NCBI RefSeq assembly: GCF_003576645.1
Contig: NC_044923.1
Span: 693,978-757,977 of the forward strand
DNA: 64,000 nt
Direction of reading: 5' to 3'
Source of the DNA: Ipomoea triloba
Lineage: Eukaryota; Streptophyta; Magnoliopsida; Solanales; Convolvulaceae
Part shown: piece by piece, positions 49,396-61,049 of the stretch
Layout of the letters: every line of letters begins with the position of its first letter
How positions within the stretch are numbered: position 1 is the first letter of the stretch
Program-made: the position numbers and the translations under genes
Notes under the pieces: generated by a model
What the model was told of the DNA's origin: nothing
The model's database searches: none
Seen by the model: the letters and a program-made list of their open reading frames with translations, nothing else

Positions 49396-51659
49396 TTACA
49401 ATAATAATAAGGCAAAAACTTGTGTGACACTGTCTCACGGATGATGGGTCAAATCTTTGATTAATGGTACAACACTAATGTTTTATGTGATTTAGAAAAT
49501 TACTTACCACCCTTTCTTAATCTAACTAGTAATTTTTTTAAAATTTATTTTCTATTATGCAATTTTCAAAATTATTAAATAGTATCACTATATTAGAACT
49601 TAGACCACACAATAAGATTTCCTCTATCTCGTGTCTCACTTATAAAGAGTGCATGTTAGAAAGAATATGAATGGTATATAGTTCTTGAATACAATTACAT
49701 ACAGAGAATGAACTTCTATATATATGCAAACTATAAGAGAAAGAAAATGAAAGACAATCAATGAGAATAATAATAAACCAAAAATACATAGCTAAAGTAA
49801 AGGTAGAATATATGCTTGTGCACAACTCAATAAAGAATGGTTAAACCATATTTGTACCGACGAACAAATTTTGTGACAAACAAAAATCTATTCTACTATC
49901 CGTAACAAAAATTGCTATAAAATTTCGATGAGTGTGTGAATTTGGATAAATATGAAATTTTGAGCTATTACGATGAACATTTCAATGATTGTTGCAACAA
50001 ACATAAGACAGAATTGAGATGTTGTAAATTAAATGCTTTAGTACGTGTATGTGAAATTATTTTGGCTACTGATTGTGTTAATGTGGTATGAGCATGATTT
50101 ATATAGTTCCCAAACCGTACTTTCGAGCAAGCCGTGGTGCAAGGAATATCAACTACTCATCACGGGGTTACATCTTCAATTTCTTTCTTTCTAAAAATAT
50201 TATGCGTCATTTCCCCCTAAGCCATAGGCACAACTCAACTGGAGCGCTAACTAATTCAAAATAAAGTCCATAAACTTTGCTTTACTAACAGACGCATGAT
50301 ATATGATTCGAATACTCGCCTACAAGCATTTGAAGACCTATTAACCAGTTAAGGCATATCTCGCAATTTACATCCTTCGCCAATCTTCTAGACGGGGAGT
50401 AATAAATTAAAGAGTCTTTGCTAGTTGTGGTTCAAAGAGTCTTTAAATTTGTGGTTCACACTTCTATTATGTGTGATCAATAAATACATATAATTAAGGA
50501 GTGTTAAATAAGCTAGTTGTAAATTGCAACTCCTTTTAAGAGTTTGACTTAAAAAAACTTTTTATGAGGTAAGCAAGTACTAGGTAAAGTAGGTATTGCA
50601 ATACAACATCCCCAGATACTAACTTTAGGTTTATTATTATTGACAGGCACATGCTGCTACTCATACTACGGGCATAGGATCCAACGGCCACGGTTTTTAA
50701 GGTATACACTTCTTTTATTGGAATAAAAAAAGATGAAATAAATTCAAAACAGATTTATCCCGTGCGTTCTTTCATATCGTAATTATATATTTTTTCGTCA
50801 TTTAAAAAAATATTCGCAATCTTACTATGTTCATGATAAACATGATTAAGTTTAAAATAAACTTTTTTATCCACTTCAAGCCTTCAAATATGATTATATA
50901 TCTATTTATAATAATGTTCTTTCTACGGTTTAAAATCACTTTTCATTTTCACGCATAATATAATGTGACAATTAAAAAACTTTTTGTACTGATTAATTCT
51001 GTCATTTGATTGAAAATTTTCAATATAATAATGGTGAAAATAGAAAAAAAAAAATAGACAACGAATATAGTATAGTTTATTATTTGTTTGTTACTATTAT
51101 AGATATAATCTCTTCATTATCATTATTATTCTGCTTCTTCATTTTCATTTGTCTCGATTGAAGAGTGACAATACATGCAAATTTTTATATAATAATGATA
51201 TGTCAATTAGAAAAAATAAAAATTTTAAAATAATTTTAGAAAGTAAATATATGTTTAATTTATTTATTCGTTGCTATTATAGATAGTCTCGTCATCATCA
51301 TAATTATTCTGCTTCTTTGTTTTCAGTTGTCGTTGGAATAGCGATAAATACTTTTATTTTTTTTTTGTTAAAAGTAATAAATACTTTTAGAAAGTGAATA
51401 TAAGTATATACTTTTTTTTGGGAAAAAGTAATAATGAATATAAATATATTTTTTGAGTACTATTGACTCTATTACAATGCAATATCTGTTCAGTATTTAT
51501 TCATATCGCCTCCATTGAGACTCGAACACATTTCCTTCCATATAAGAGTGCAACAGGTGTCGCTAGACCACACGGTCCTAACAAGTAATTATAAGTATAA
51601 TTTATTTATTTATGACTATTCTGGATAGTCTCATCATCATCATATCATTATTATTATTA

Positions 51660-51965
51660 TTCTGTTTTTTTTTCTCACTTGTGGATTGAAGAGTACGTGA
51701 CGATTACGTGCAGGTCTAACAATTTTTCAGCAGTCGGTCCCTGCTACTACAATCAATATTATTAATTTGATTAAAATATATTAATTGCTCCTAATAATGA
51801 TGAATTTAGTATACGAAAAATGTCAAAATAAATATAATTACAAAAGACAGTATTGATAGGTGTGTAAAAAATTATTTCTTAGGTTCTTTCACGAGCTCCA
51901 AAAGCCACTCCTCATATGTGAATTGACAAATGGAGAGTGGAATCATAAATTCTCCTTTAGAAAAA
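51660..51965. repeat. left copy of a duplicated block
   Basis: It shares with 53697-53970, in the same order, TGGATTGAAGAGT, GACGATT, GTCGGT-CCTGCT, GTCAATATTA or ATCAATATTA, TTAATTTGAT, GCTCCTAATAAT, AAAATGTCAAA and TAGGTTCTTTCACGAGCTCC followed by AAAAGCCA. The copies are direct repeats about 2 kb apart and clearly diverged. Confidence 0.75.
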
Positions 51966-52844
51966 AAAAACTTAGGGTTTAGCCATTTCGATCCTTTTCA
52001 TATTCTTCACAACTATGACATATGCAAACTTTTAGAAACGAATATTTTATATTTTAATTAGTCGATCCTTGAAATATCGCACTCAAGTCAAGCTCCTAAC
52101 TCAACAACAAAAACTGACTCGTGAGGATGGGGACCACCAGGTTCTACTATGTTGGCACCGGATGATGAGTGGATGCCTTTGCTCTGAATATGTTTCATTT
52201 CATATCGACTCCAGACTCACCGAGTAGCCCTCTTCCAGGTACCGTTTTCCCCACCACACTCTGGCCTCTTAACAATAGAACCAAATGATACGACACTCAA
52301 GTCAAGTCCCTAACTCTACCACAAAAGCTAGCTCATGAGGGCATATTTAATTCAAACTTAAATACCACTCCACAATTTCTTGTAATGTCGATGTTAGATC
52401 GTACCACATTACTCTGACCTAATAACCTAAAACACTTCTTTCAAACTCTAGAATTAAATTGTGATATCTTTAAATCATACTAAACTAACTAAATTAAATC
52501 GTAATAATTATATGTTTGAATTGATAAGAATCAATTATCCCATCAATACAATTTTTTCTTTTTTTTTTGAATCCCATCAATAAAATTTTAAAGAGTACGT
52601 GTTACTCATATAATCATATAGCCGCCGGCGAAGAATCCTCGTCCACCAATATAACACATATGGTTGTTGTGTGTATATAGATATACATTAGGCTTTATGA
52701 ATTTGAACTAATTAACCAATAAATTTTCTCCAAGTGTTGTATTGTAGTATTATGCCCATGGTTTTTTTCTTCTTTTTTTTTCTTTTAAATAAATATTTTG
52801 ATTGATGATATATATGATTATCACAAACTTAAGTTGGATAAAGA

Positions 52845-53375
52845 AGTCCTTACATATTTAACTTGTAATCATACATAAGTCTTATTCTGTTAGCTAACTT
52901 GAACGCTCCAATTCAGATGGTTAAGATGTAGTGACCTCTCTCTATAGAAGTTCCCCATATTTAACTTATAATCATATACATGTATCTCCTTCTATTAGCC
53001 ATCTTAGACGCACTGATATAGATAAGAGGATTAAGATGTAGTAGTGACATCTCTCTTTAGAAGTCCTCTATATTTAACTTGTAATCATTCATGAATATGA
53101 TCTCCTCATATATTAACTATCTTAGACGCTCTGACGTAGAGGCCGGGTTAAGATATAGTGACCAGCCTCTCTCTTTAGAAGTCTTCAATATTTAACCATT
53201 CATGAATCTCCGGCCTCCTGTTAGCCATTTTGGACGCTCACCAACGTAGAGGGTTAAGATGTAGTGAGCTCTCTTTTAAGAAGTCCTCAATATTTTACTT
53301 GTAATCATACACGAATCTCCTCCGGTTAGCCATTTTAGACACTCCCGTGAAGAGGGTTAATATGTAGTGACCATT
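52845..53375. repeat. minisatellite, five units of about 100-110 bp
   Basis: Each unit has AGAAGTCCT, ATATTTAACTTGTAATCAT, ATGAATCTCCT, GTTAGCCATCTTAGACGCTC, then AGAGGGTTAAGATGTAGTGA and CCTCTCTCTTTAG. Copies differ by substitutions and small indels. It is non-coding. Confidence 0.9.
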
Positions 53376-53696
53376 TTCCTCGGGATATGTTGGTTGCATG
53401 TACCTGCAATAAAAATAGTATTCAATTTCAATCTCCCATATTAAATTAGTACTTGAAAAGTCACTATAAATGTAACGAATAAGTCTATATTAACATTAAA
53501 ATTCACACTTTTTTAAAGGCATTAAAATTCATACCTAAAACTGTACTTATGAATTGGTATGATTGAAATACTGTTATCTCACTTGCTATGTACTCTACAC
53601 AATATTCTTGAAATCTCTGATATTATTTATATTATGCTTTGCATTTATATTACCTGTTTTGATTGTTGGACACTTATTATTGCATCTTTTAATTTA

Positions 53697-53970
53697 TTAT
53701 TTTTTTCTTTTTATGGATTGAAGAGTGACGATTGCTGCCAGTCTCACAGTTTATCCCCTGTCGGTTCCTGCTCCTAAAGTCAATATTAATTTGATTTAAA
53801 ATATGATGCTCCTAATAATATAATGTTGAAAATGTCAAATTACATTAACAAAGACAGAATCAAAACAGGTTTTTAAGAATATTTTATTAGGTTCTTTCAC
53901 GAGCTCCAAAAGCCATTCCAAAGATGCGATGCGACAAACGGATAACGGAATCACAATTTCATTTTTTTTT
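53697..53970. repeat. right copy of the duplicated block
   Basis: Partner of 51660-51965. It includes ATTAGGTTCTTTCACGAGCT and AAAAGCCATTCC. The five-unit minisatellite lies between the two copies. Confidence 0.75.
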
Positions 53971-54261
53971 TGAATAAAAAATAAAAAATAAAAATATATT
54001 GGATTGAAGTCCAATTGAGACCAATAATTATGGATTATTATATTTGATTTTCTTAATATAAGCATGGCGTATAATGGATGGAAGAGGAGCTTCCTGGCCA
54101 CATGGAACAAAAGTATTGTTTGTTCCCTAATACTACGTCACTAAATTAATGTTTTCTTAATTATGTCGACTGATATGCAAAACTACATGCGCACAACCAA
54201 AGTTGGTTGACACCCATAACTATGGTGTTTCCATTAAAGCTATAGGGAGGTGTCGATTGAA

Positions 54262-54858
54262 ATAACTCTCTCAAAATAGAGATCAGTATAGATAAAATTA
54301 TGTGTTTGTTCATTATAAGTATACAGTTAATTTAGTATTATAAAGTACGTCGGTGGTATAATAACTCTGTATAAAGAGTCTTTTCTTAATCTTCTTTATA
54401 TTGAGTAGATCGGTAGGTTTTATCATATAACTTCTATTCTTAGCTTAATTAGCTTGGAGTATAACATATGGTGTGAAAGTATGAGTAAGCTTTGGGATAG
54501 ATAACTCTCTTCAAATAGGGATCGGTGTGGTAAAATTATGCATCTCTTATACTTATATAGTTACTCTAATATTATAAAGTCGGTGGGTAACTCCGGCCAT
54601 GCAAACAGTCTTTCTGAATCATCTTTATATTGATGAGATTCGTGCTTTATATTATAGCATATGTTATTGAGAGTATGAGTAGGATAAGCATTAGGATAAC
54701 TATCTTTAAACGGATCAATGTGAGTTATGAGGTCATTATAGTTATATAGTTAGTCTAGTATATTATAAAGTCGATGGTATAGTAACTCCATATAAAGGGT
54801 TTTTCTAAATCGTTACCTTTATATTGAGGAAATCAATACGTTCCATATGATGTTCCCA
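54262..54858. repeat. tandem repeat, three diverged units of about 170-230 bp
   Basis: Units begin near 54262, 54495 and 54695. Shared blocks are ATAACTCTCT, ATAGGGATCGGTGTGG, AAAATTATG, TATAGTTA or TACAGTTA, CTAATATTATAAAGTCG, GGTATAATAACTC, AAAGAGTCTTTT and CTTTATATTGA. It is non-coding. Confidence 0.75.
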
Positions 54859-54979
54859 TCAATATGTAACTCTTATTCAAGTAAAAGTTTGATCCATAAC
54901 CTTTTAACATGGTGTGGTTTAATTTGCTCACTAAAATTCAAATTGGATTATTTGATCACGGGTAGTGATTAAGTTTTGA

Positions 54980-55050
54980 ATTGTTTTGTTTTGTTTTGTT
55001 TTTGTTTTTTTTTTGTTTTTTTTGTTTTTGTTTTTGTTTTTTTTTGTTTT
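54980..55050. repeat. T-rich (GTTTT)n tract
   Basis: A run of GTTTT and GTTTTT words with longer T stretches. Confidence 0.9.
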
Positions 55051-56203
55051 TGGAGTTGATAGCCTATGAGAGGTACGTTTAACTTATAATCTCATTATCA
55101 AAATTATACTTGGTGTTGTCATATGTGGCAAGAGGGCCGTTATATATGTTAGTTAATTTATTACAAATTGGCTTTTTAAGAACTCAATTATTGGCATTTT
55201 TTATTAAGAAAATCATTTGATTTGATGTCATCACGAAAATGTTGGTATGTGCACTTTAATTACAATGGTTGACCAAATAATACATCGTTAATTGTGTTGC
55301 CTAGATTTAATTTGTTAGGTATCCATTGCATAGTAACCATGCATTTAATCTAAATGTACAGCTCAACAATGAACAATCCCATCATGTTCGAACACCAAGA
55401 GTTTATCAATAACACATAACTTAATACTTTTTATTTAATGTATTTGGTGACGGGCTAGATAGTCGAGTTCAATAAAAGTATTGGTGACTATTACATAAAG
55501 AAATAAAAATGTGATTTTGTGATTAGTTATAACTTTTCGTGTAATAATAGTTAAGTGCTTGATCAGACAATTGACATTAGAACATGCCAATAAATTAGAA
55601 ATAAATTTGTATTTTTGTTACTAGTTATATATAGCTTTTAGCATAATAATAACGAACTGATATTTCAATAGATATTCCATTGATTATAGTAATGTTTTTG
55701 TTTTGATTTTTTGCTATTAGTTCAACCATTTTAGCCTTTTTTTTTAAATAATCAAATTCAAAACAAAATGTTCAAAATACTCAAATTGATCAAACTCCAT
55801 CTTTCTTCATAGGATAGCAATTGATATTTCAAATTGAATTTGATAATATAGGAAAACCAAATAAATGATTAACCGTGATTGAGATGATAGTCAATAACTA
55901 TAACAATCAAATATATAGTTATCACTATGTAAAAAATTATAACTAATAGAAAAGACATAATGTTATTTAATTATACTTACGTAGCAGCTAACATCGTGTT
56001 TTGATAGTAGAATACTGAACTTGACTCTCCAAACCTTCACCTAACAATAACTAAAAAATGAAAATGTCATTATAGCTAAGGGATCAAAGTAAAATCAACA
56101 CGAGTAGGTGTATAGTAGGCGGCGAATTTATAATTATACTATTAGAATATTTTGTTGGGCTAAACTATTTATATTTTAAGAATTGTATTTTTTGTTCCTC
56201 TTT

Positions 56204-56205
<2 letters not shown>

Positions 56206-56279
<74 letters not shown>
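56206..56279. repeat. (TA)n microsatellite, 37 units
   Basis: A pure TA dinucleotide run of about 74 bp, the longest microsatellite in the window. Confidence 0.95.
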
Positions 56280-56284
<5 letters not shown>

Positions 56285-56802
56285 CATTAATCTCATTTTT
56301 TTTGAGTTATCAATATGGTGTGAAATAATGATAAAACGGTATCAAACTATTATTTTGATTTATTGAGAAAGTCTATAACCGCTATTCAAATGTGCACTTT
56401 AGGTGAAATAAGCCTAAGTAGGTTTTAAACTATTATTGTCATATTGATTTGGATAATTCAAAAAAAAAAAAAAAAAAAACCTCAAACATAATACAAACAA
56501 ATACCAATTGTGAGGATTCATCTTCAAGTTGTCGCATCACATTTTCCATATAAATCCGATCTGTTTTATTTTCTTGGATGGTCTCAATTCAAACATTTTT
56601 CTTAGTCATCTATCCACGATCGAATTTCCCCATCTCAAATTCCAATTTCCCCTTCTCATCATTTGAAGATTATAGTCAAACACACTAGATATATAGAAAA
56701 CTTAAACTTTTGCATAGAATTAAACATTGTGATTATCAATGTATTATAATTATATAATTAATGAGTATCCCTAATAATCATTAATGTGCTGACTTCTTAA
56801 AC

Positions 56803-56961
56803 GAAGGTTTCGGTAACCAACTTGGTTGTCGTGAGTGGTCGTGCACCCTTATCCCTTAAGAGAGGTTGAAAGTTTGAACACCCTCTTGTATGCATCGAAA
56901 AAATCAATATGACCAGCACTGGACACCTTACGGCCTGACAAAAAAAAAAAAAAAAAAAAAA
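56803..56961 (+). mobile_element. SINE-like retroposon with poly-A tail
   Basis: A unit of about 137 bp ends in 22 A (56940-56961). It carries CAACTTGGTTGTCGTGAGTG (A-box-like) and GAGGTTGAAAGTTTGAACAC (B-box-like). AAGGTT occurs both at its left border and after the tail, so it may be a short target repeat, but this is weak. Confidence 0.45.
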
Positions 56962-57339
56962 CAAGGTTCTCCACCCACAAGTCTATGGCCTCCAAGTGGC
57001 CTATTTAATTTATACCATTATTAGATTGTTAGGATTATGAACTCAAAAAAAAAAAAGATTGTTAGGATTGTTTTATTATTTATATTTATCTTAGTTTGTT
57101 TGTTACGATTATTAATTTATCATATTCTTAATAATTATCTCATTAATGTGTTTGCAATCTGATTGTTAATGGTTATTTAAGGTCATTGCATATTAATTGA
57201 AATATAAATTCATGAATCTTGCCATACAACTCGAATGACTAAATTAGGACTTTACACTGACTACACGACACAATCATCCTGAACAGATGGCTCAAGCATA
57301 GGTTAACCTATCATCTTTAAGACTAGTCGAACCCTAAGA

Positions 57340-57943
57340 GTGTGTTTAGAAACCCGAAAAGTTAATTTCGAGAAATCATTTTTCGAGTTTCCTGACTTGG
57401 GAAAATAGGGAAATTCAAATAAAGATTTTTCTTTTGGTCAAAATAGAAATAGGGTTTGAAATAATAAAATTCTTTCTGTTTTGGAGGAAAATGATTTCTG
57501 CCAAAATTTGTCGGAAATCACTTTCCACACACCAATCAAACACAACAGTCGGCCTCAACTCTGCCATATCTCAGCCTACCCAACTATACACTGGTTTCTG
57601 CCAGAAACCATAGGCTTGATTTTCGGGGGAAAACCAGACCAGTAGTGCTTTGGTTTTTGCTGCGGATTTCCGCCGGAAACTATATGTGTCTTTTTTCTTT
57701 TTTTTTTTTTTAATTTTTAAATTTTAATAAATAACATTATTTTTAATATTATTATAAATATTTTTATATTCTAAATAAAACAATTAAAATGCTTAATTAT
57801 ACAATTCCACTCATTTTTCAAAAAATGAACCAAATACACCAAAACAATTTTTCAATAATGCAACCAGAAACTATTTTTAAAAAAACAACTCATTTTTCAT
57901 AAAATATTTTTCAAAAAGCATTTTCTTGGTTTCAAACCCACCC
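57340..57943 (+). mobile_element. MITE, longest copy of the intron-dwelling family
   Basis: The left end GTGTGTTTAGAAACCCGAAA and the right end TTTTCTTGGTTTCAAACCCA are imperfect inverted repeats (GTTT-GAAACC core). The interior has GGAAAATGATTTCTGCC, TTTCTGCCAGAAACCA, TTTCCGCCGGAAACTA and an AT-rich tail matching the copy in NPF6.3 intron 3. No coding capacity and no clear target duplication. Confidence 0.65.
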
Positions 57944-58684
57944 AATGATCATCAATACTCATCAAACTAAGTGAGAGTATTATCCCAACACAACCTCTCA
58001 GTTTTTGTGCCGTGAGATTTGTCAACACAAAGAAGTACATAGCAAGAAAACATTATGAGTAATAACCCAAATTGGTTTCCACAAAGCCAACATTGCATTT
58101 AACCATCGCTTGTATTCCCAACGGAGGTCATCATCACCTGGTTGCGTACTTAATTAATTGGCTAAGGCAAGCCCAACGCCCCAATACTTAGAGAAATTAT
58201 AGAAAATTTTGAAGAGATAATGCTTTAATATAATTTAAATTCGCATCTAATACTCTGCTAATTTCTCCTTGTTGATAAGCTCTAAAATCTTAAAAATTAG
58301 GAAATCCCTGTGATAGGGGTGACCGAGTGAATAGAGCATGATTCATTGATTCTCGTACTTAAAGTTACGAGTTTGATTTTGTCAATATCATCTTAGACAA
58401 GTTCATCATACAAAATTTTCTTAATGTGGTTTACCTCTTCTAAGCGTAATTTATCCGTAGTATAGTGTCAATAGATTTTCCCCGCCGCCCAAAACAGAAG
58501 AAGAAACCCAAATGTTTGTATTATACTCCATAAAACATAAATCGTTGGGTTCTAGCCCAATAAATCATGATAATCCAAAATTTATTTGAAGTCAATATAT
58601 GGGCTTAAACTCATGCGCTGCTTCAATTATTAGAATAAGGTCCAAAGACTTCAACCCATATGCCTATTTCCCCATTTATATATG

Positions 58685-58740
58685 CCTTGGACCAGGATTC
58701 ATATTGAATTGTGAATCCTAATACAAAAATTATGTACCTT
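58685..58740. repeat. hairpin remnant of the GGACC-AGG family
   Basis: GGACCAGGATTCATATTGAA then TTGTGAATCCTAATAC is a near-palindrome, followed by ACAAAAATTATGTACC. The same 16-bp word lies at 15361-15376, beside the hairpin at 15416. Both look like ends of one transposon family. Confidence 0.5.
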
Positions 58741-59343
58741 TATGAGAAAGTAATACGTTTTGTGATCTTAACCGATAAATAATTATAATGAGGTAATTAA
58801 AGTAAACTAAGTTGTGCATAATTAATTGACTCAACCTGTTAATTATGAATTCTTTCTCCAAAAAGTTGAATCCCCAGCCTACCCTACCCCGACAGAACTC
58901 AGTGACTCAACAAGCATGGCCTCTCAGTGTGCACAAGAGATTTGTCCACTATGAGTATAACCCCATGCTGCCGCTGCCGAGTTTCGAACCTTGGTCTCTT
59001 TCCCAAATACTACCTACTGAACCTGGTAATTATGGATTCTATTTTAATAGCATAGAAATGGTGTGACAAAATAAAATTAAGGTTAACTTGAATTAATTTG
59101 GGATGGTCCATAGAAGATCTAGGGCATGCACATCATCAACCACAGGAAATAACCTAATCTCTAACTCTCTCTTTCTCTCTCTATCCAACCAACCAAAAAA
59201 AAAAAAAAGAAAGAAAGAAAATTCTCTCTCTGGAAACAAGTTTGGCCAAGAAATGAAGGTGATGCAGTGAAGATTATCGTAGGTTGCCTTGATGCAGCGT
59301 AGGGAAGAGTGGGAAACTTGCGACACACGGAAAGGCATAGATA

Positions 59344-61011
59344 ATGGTGAAGGAGGCGGATAACCATTCGCATTTGAATCTTCTATGCTACGCGCCGACG
59401 ATGATCACCACGCACGGGATATGGCAGGGCGACAACCCTTTGGATTATTCTCTCCCTCTCTTTATTCTCCAGTTAACTATTATCGTGGTCACCACGCGCA
59501 TTCTCGTCTTCATCTTGAAACCCTTACGTCAACCCCGCGTCATTTCTGAGATTCTGGTAGGTCTGATATGCCAGAGCGATTGCACAGAGCCCCCTAAATT
59601 TTTATTTAATTATGAGCGTAACGTTAATGATGGGGTCTAGTAAGTGTTATCTGCCAGAGCAACTGCATAGAGCCCCCTAAATTTTTGTAATTATGAGTGT
59701 AACTTTAATGGAGGTGTTGCAGGGTGGAATAATATTGGGGCCGTCGTTGCTGGGGAGGAACAAGACGTTTGCGTTCATGGTGTTTCCCCTGAGAAGTGTG
59801 TTGATTCTTGAAACAATAGCGAATTTGGGGCTTCTGTACTTCCTTTTCCTGGTGGGATTGGAGATGGATCTGACGGTGATTCGCAGGACGGGGAAACAGG
59901 CGTTGGCCATCGCCATCTCCGGGATGGTTCTGCCGTTCCTAATCGGCGTTTCCTTCTCCTTCAGGATCACCAAGGAGACGCAGGTGATAAGGCAAGGTAT
60001 TAAGGAATAATAATATTTGTATGAATTGATTTAGTCTAGTTAGTTATATTTTCTAGCTTCTCCTTAGGGACGTTCGTTCTGTTCCTGGGCGTGTCGTTGT
60101 GCATCACGGCGTTTCCCGTCTTGGCGAGGATCCTTGCGGAGCTGAAGCTCCTGAACACCGATCTCGGCAAGATCGCCATGTCCTCCGCGCTCATCAACGA
60201 CGTCTGCGCGTGGGTGCTACTCGCCTTCGCCATCACCTTGGCCGAGAACGACACCATACCCTTGGCTACCTTATGGGTTTTCCTCTCTTGCGCCGCCTTC
60301 GTTTGCTTCTGCATCTTCGTCGTCCGGCCGTTGATCGAGATGGTTATCCAGCAGACCCCCGAAGGGGAAACCGTAAACGAGATATACATCTGCCTTATAC
60401 TCTCCGGCGTTACGATCTCCGGCTTCGTGACCGACGCGATCGGGACGCATGCCGTTTTCGGGGCGTTCGTGTTCGGGTTAGTGATTCCCAACGGGCCGCT
60501 CAGCTTATCGCTTATAGAGAAATTGGAGGATTTCGTGTCGGGGCTGTTGTTGCCGCTGTTCTTCGCCACCAGCGGCCTCAAGACGGAGATCACCGCCATA
60601 AAAGGTGTCGGGACGTGGTCCATTTTAGCCGTGGTCATCATTCTTTCCTGTGCCGGAAAAGTCGCCGGAACTCTTCTCGTGGCTCTCTACTACAAAATGC
60701 CTTTTAAAGAAGGTCTTACTCTTGGTCTGCTCATGAATGCCAAAGGCCTTATTGAGATGATCGTTCTCAACGTTGGTAAAGACCAACAGGTAATCATATA
60801 TATATATATATATATTAACAAAAACAAATATTAGATCAAATTAAGTTTAATTGGATTGTTTTGATCTTAAGTTTTCTATCTTGATAAAGAGATTTTCAAT
60901 CACTTTTGACTAGGCGTGTAGATGAGCCGAGCGGCTCGCGAGCATGTCAAAGCTCAGCTCAAGCTCGAGATCTAATATCTTAAGCTCATGGCTCGTCGAG
61001 CCGTTCGAGAG

Positions 61012-61049
<38 letters not shown>

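Larger units (their letters stand above)
49070..59343. other. intergenic region, tandem repeats and transposon remnants
   Basis: About 10 kb of AT-rich sequence between the divergent NPF6.3 and CHX genes. No coding exon was supported. It contains a SINE-like unit (49240-49395), an inverted MITE end (49412-49442), CATCATC/ATTATT-rich repeats at 51.0-51.7 kb, a duplicated block (51.66-51.96 and 53.70-53.97 kb), minisatellites at 52.85-53.37 and 54.26-54.86 kb, a long TA tract (56206-56279), a SINE-like unit with a 22-A tail (56803-56961) and a MITE (57340-57943). Confidence 0.6.

Noticed and set aside
58845..59066. 73-codon frame upstream of CHX
   Set aside because: The nucleotide context (CAGTGACTCAACAAGCATGG and GAGTTTCGAACCTTGG) looks like a retroposon remnant, and it has no protein domain.
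60036..60707. Frames of about 200 codons on both strands in CHX exon 3
   Set aside because: Shadows. Only the frame with [11 protein letters not shown] and the Asn-Asp pair joins to the neighbouring exons.
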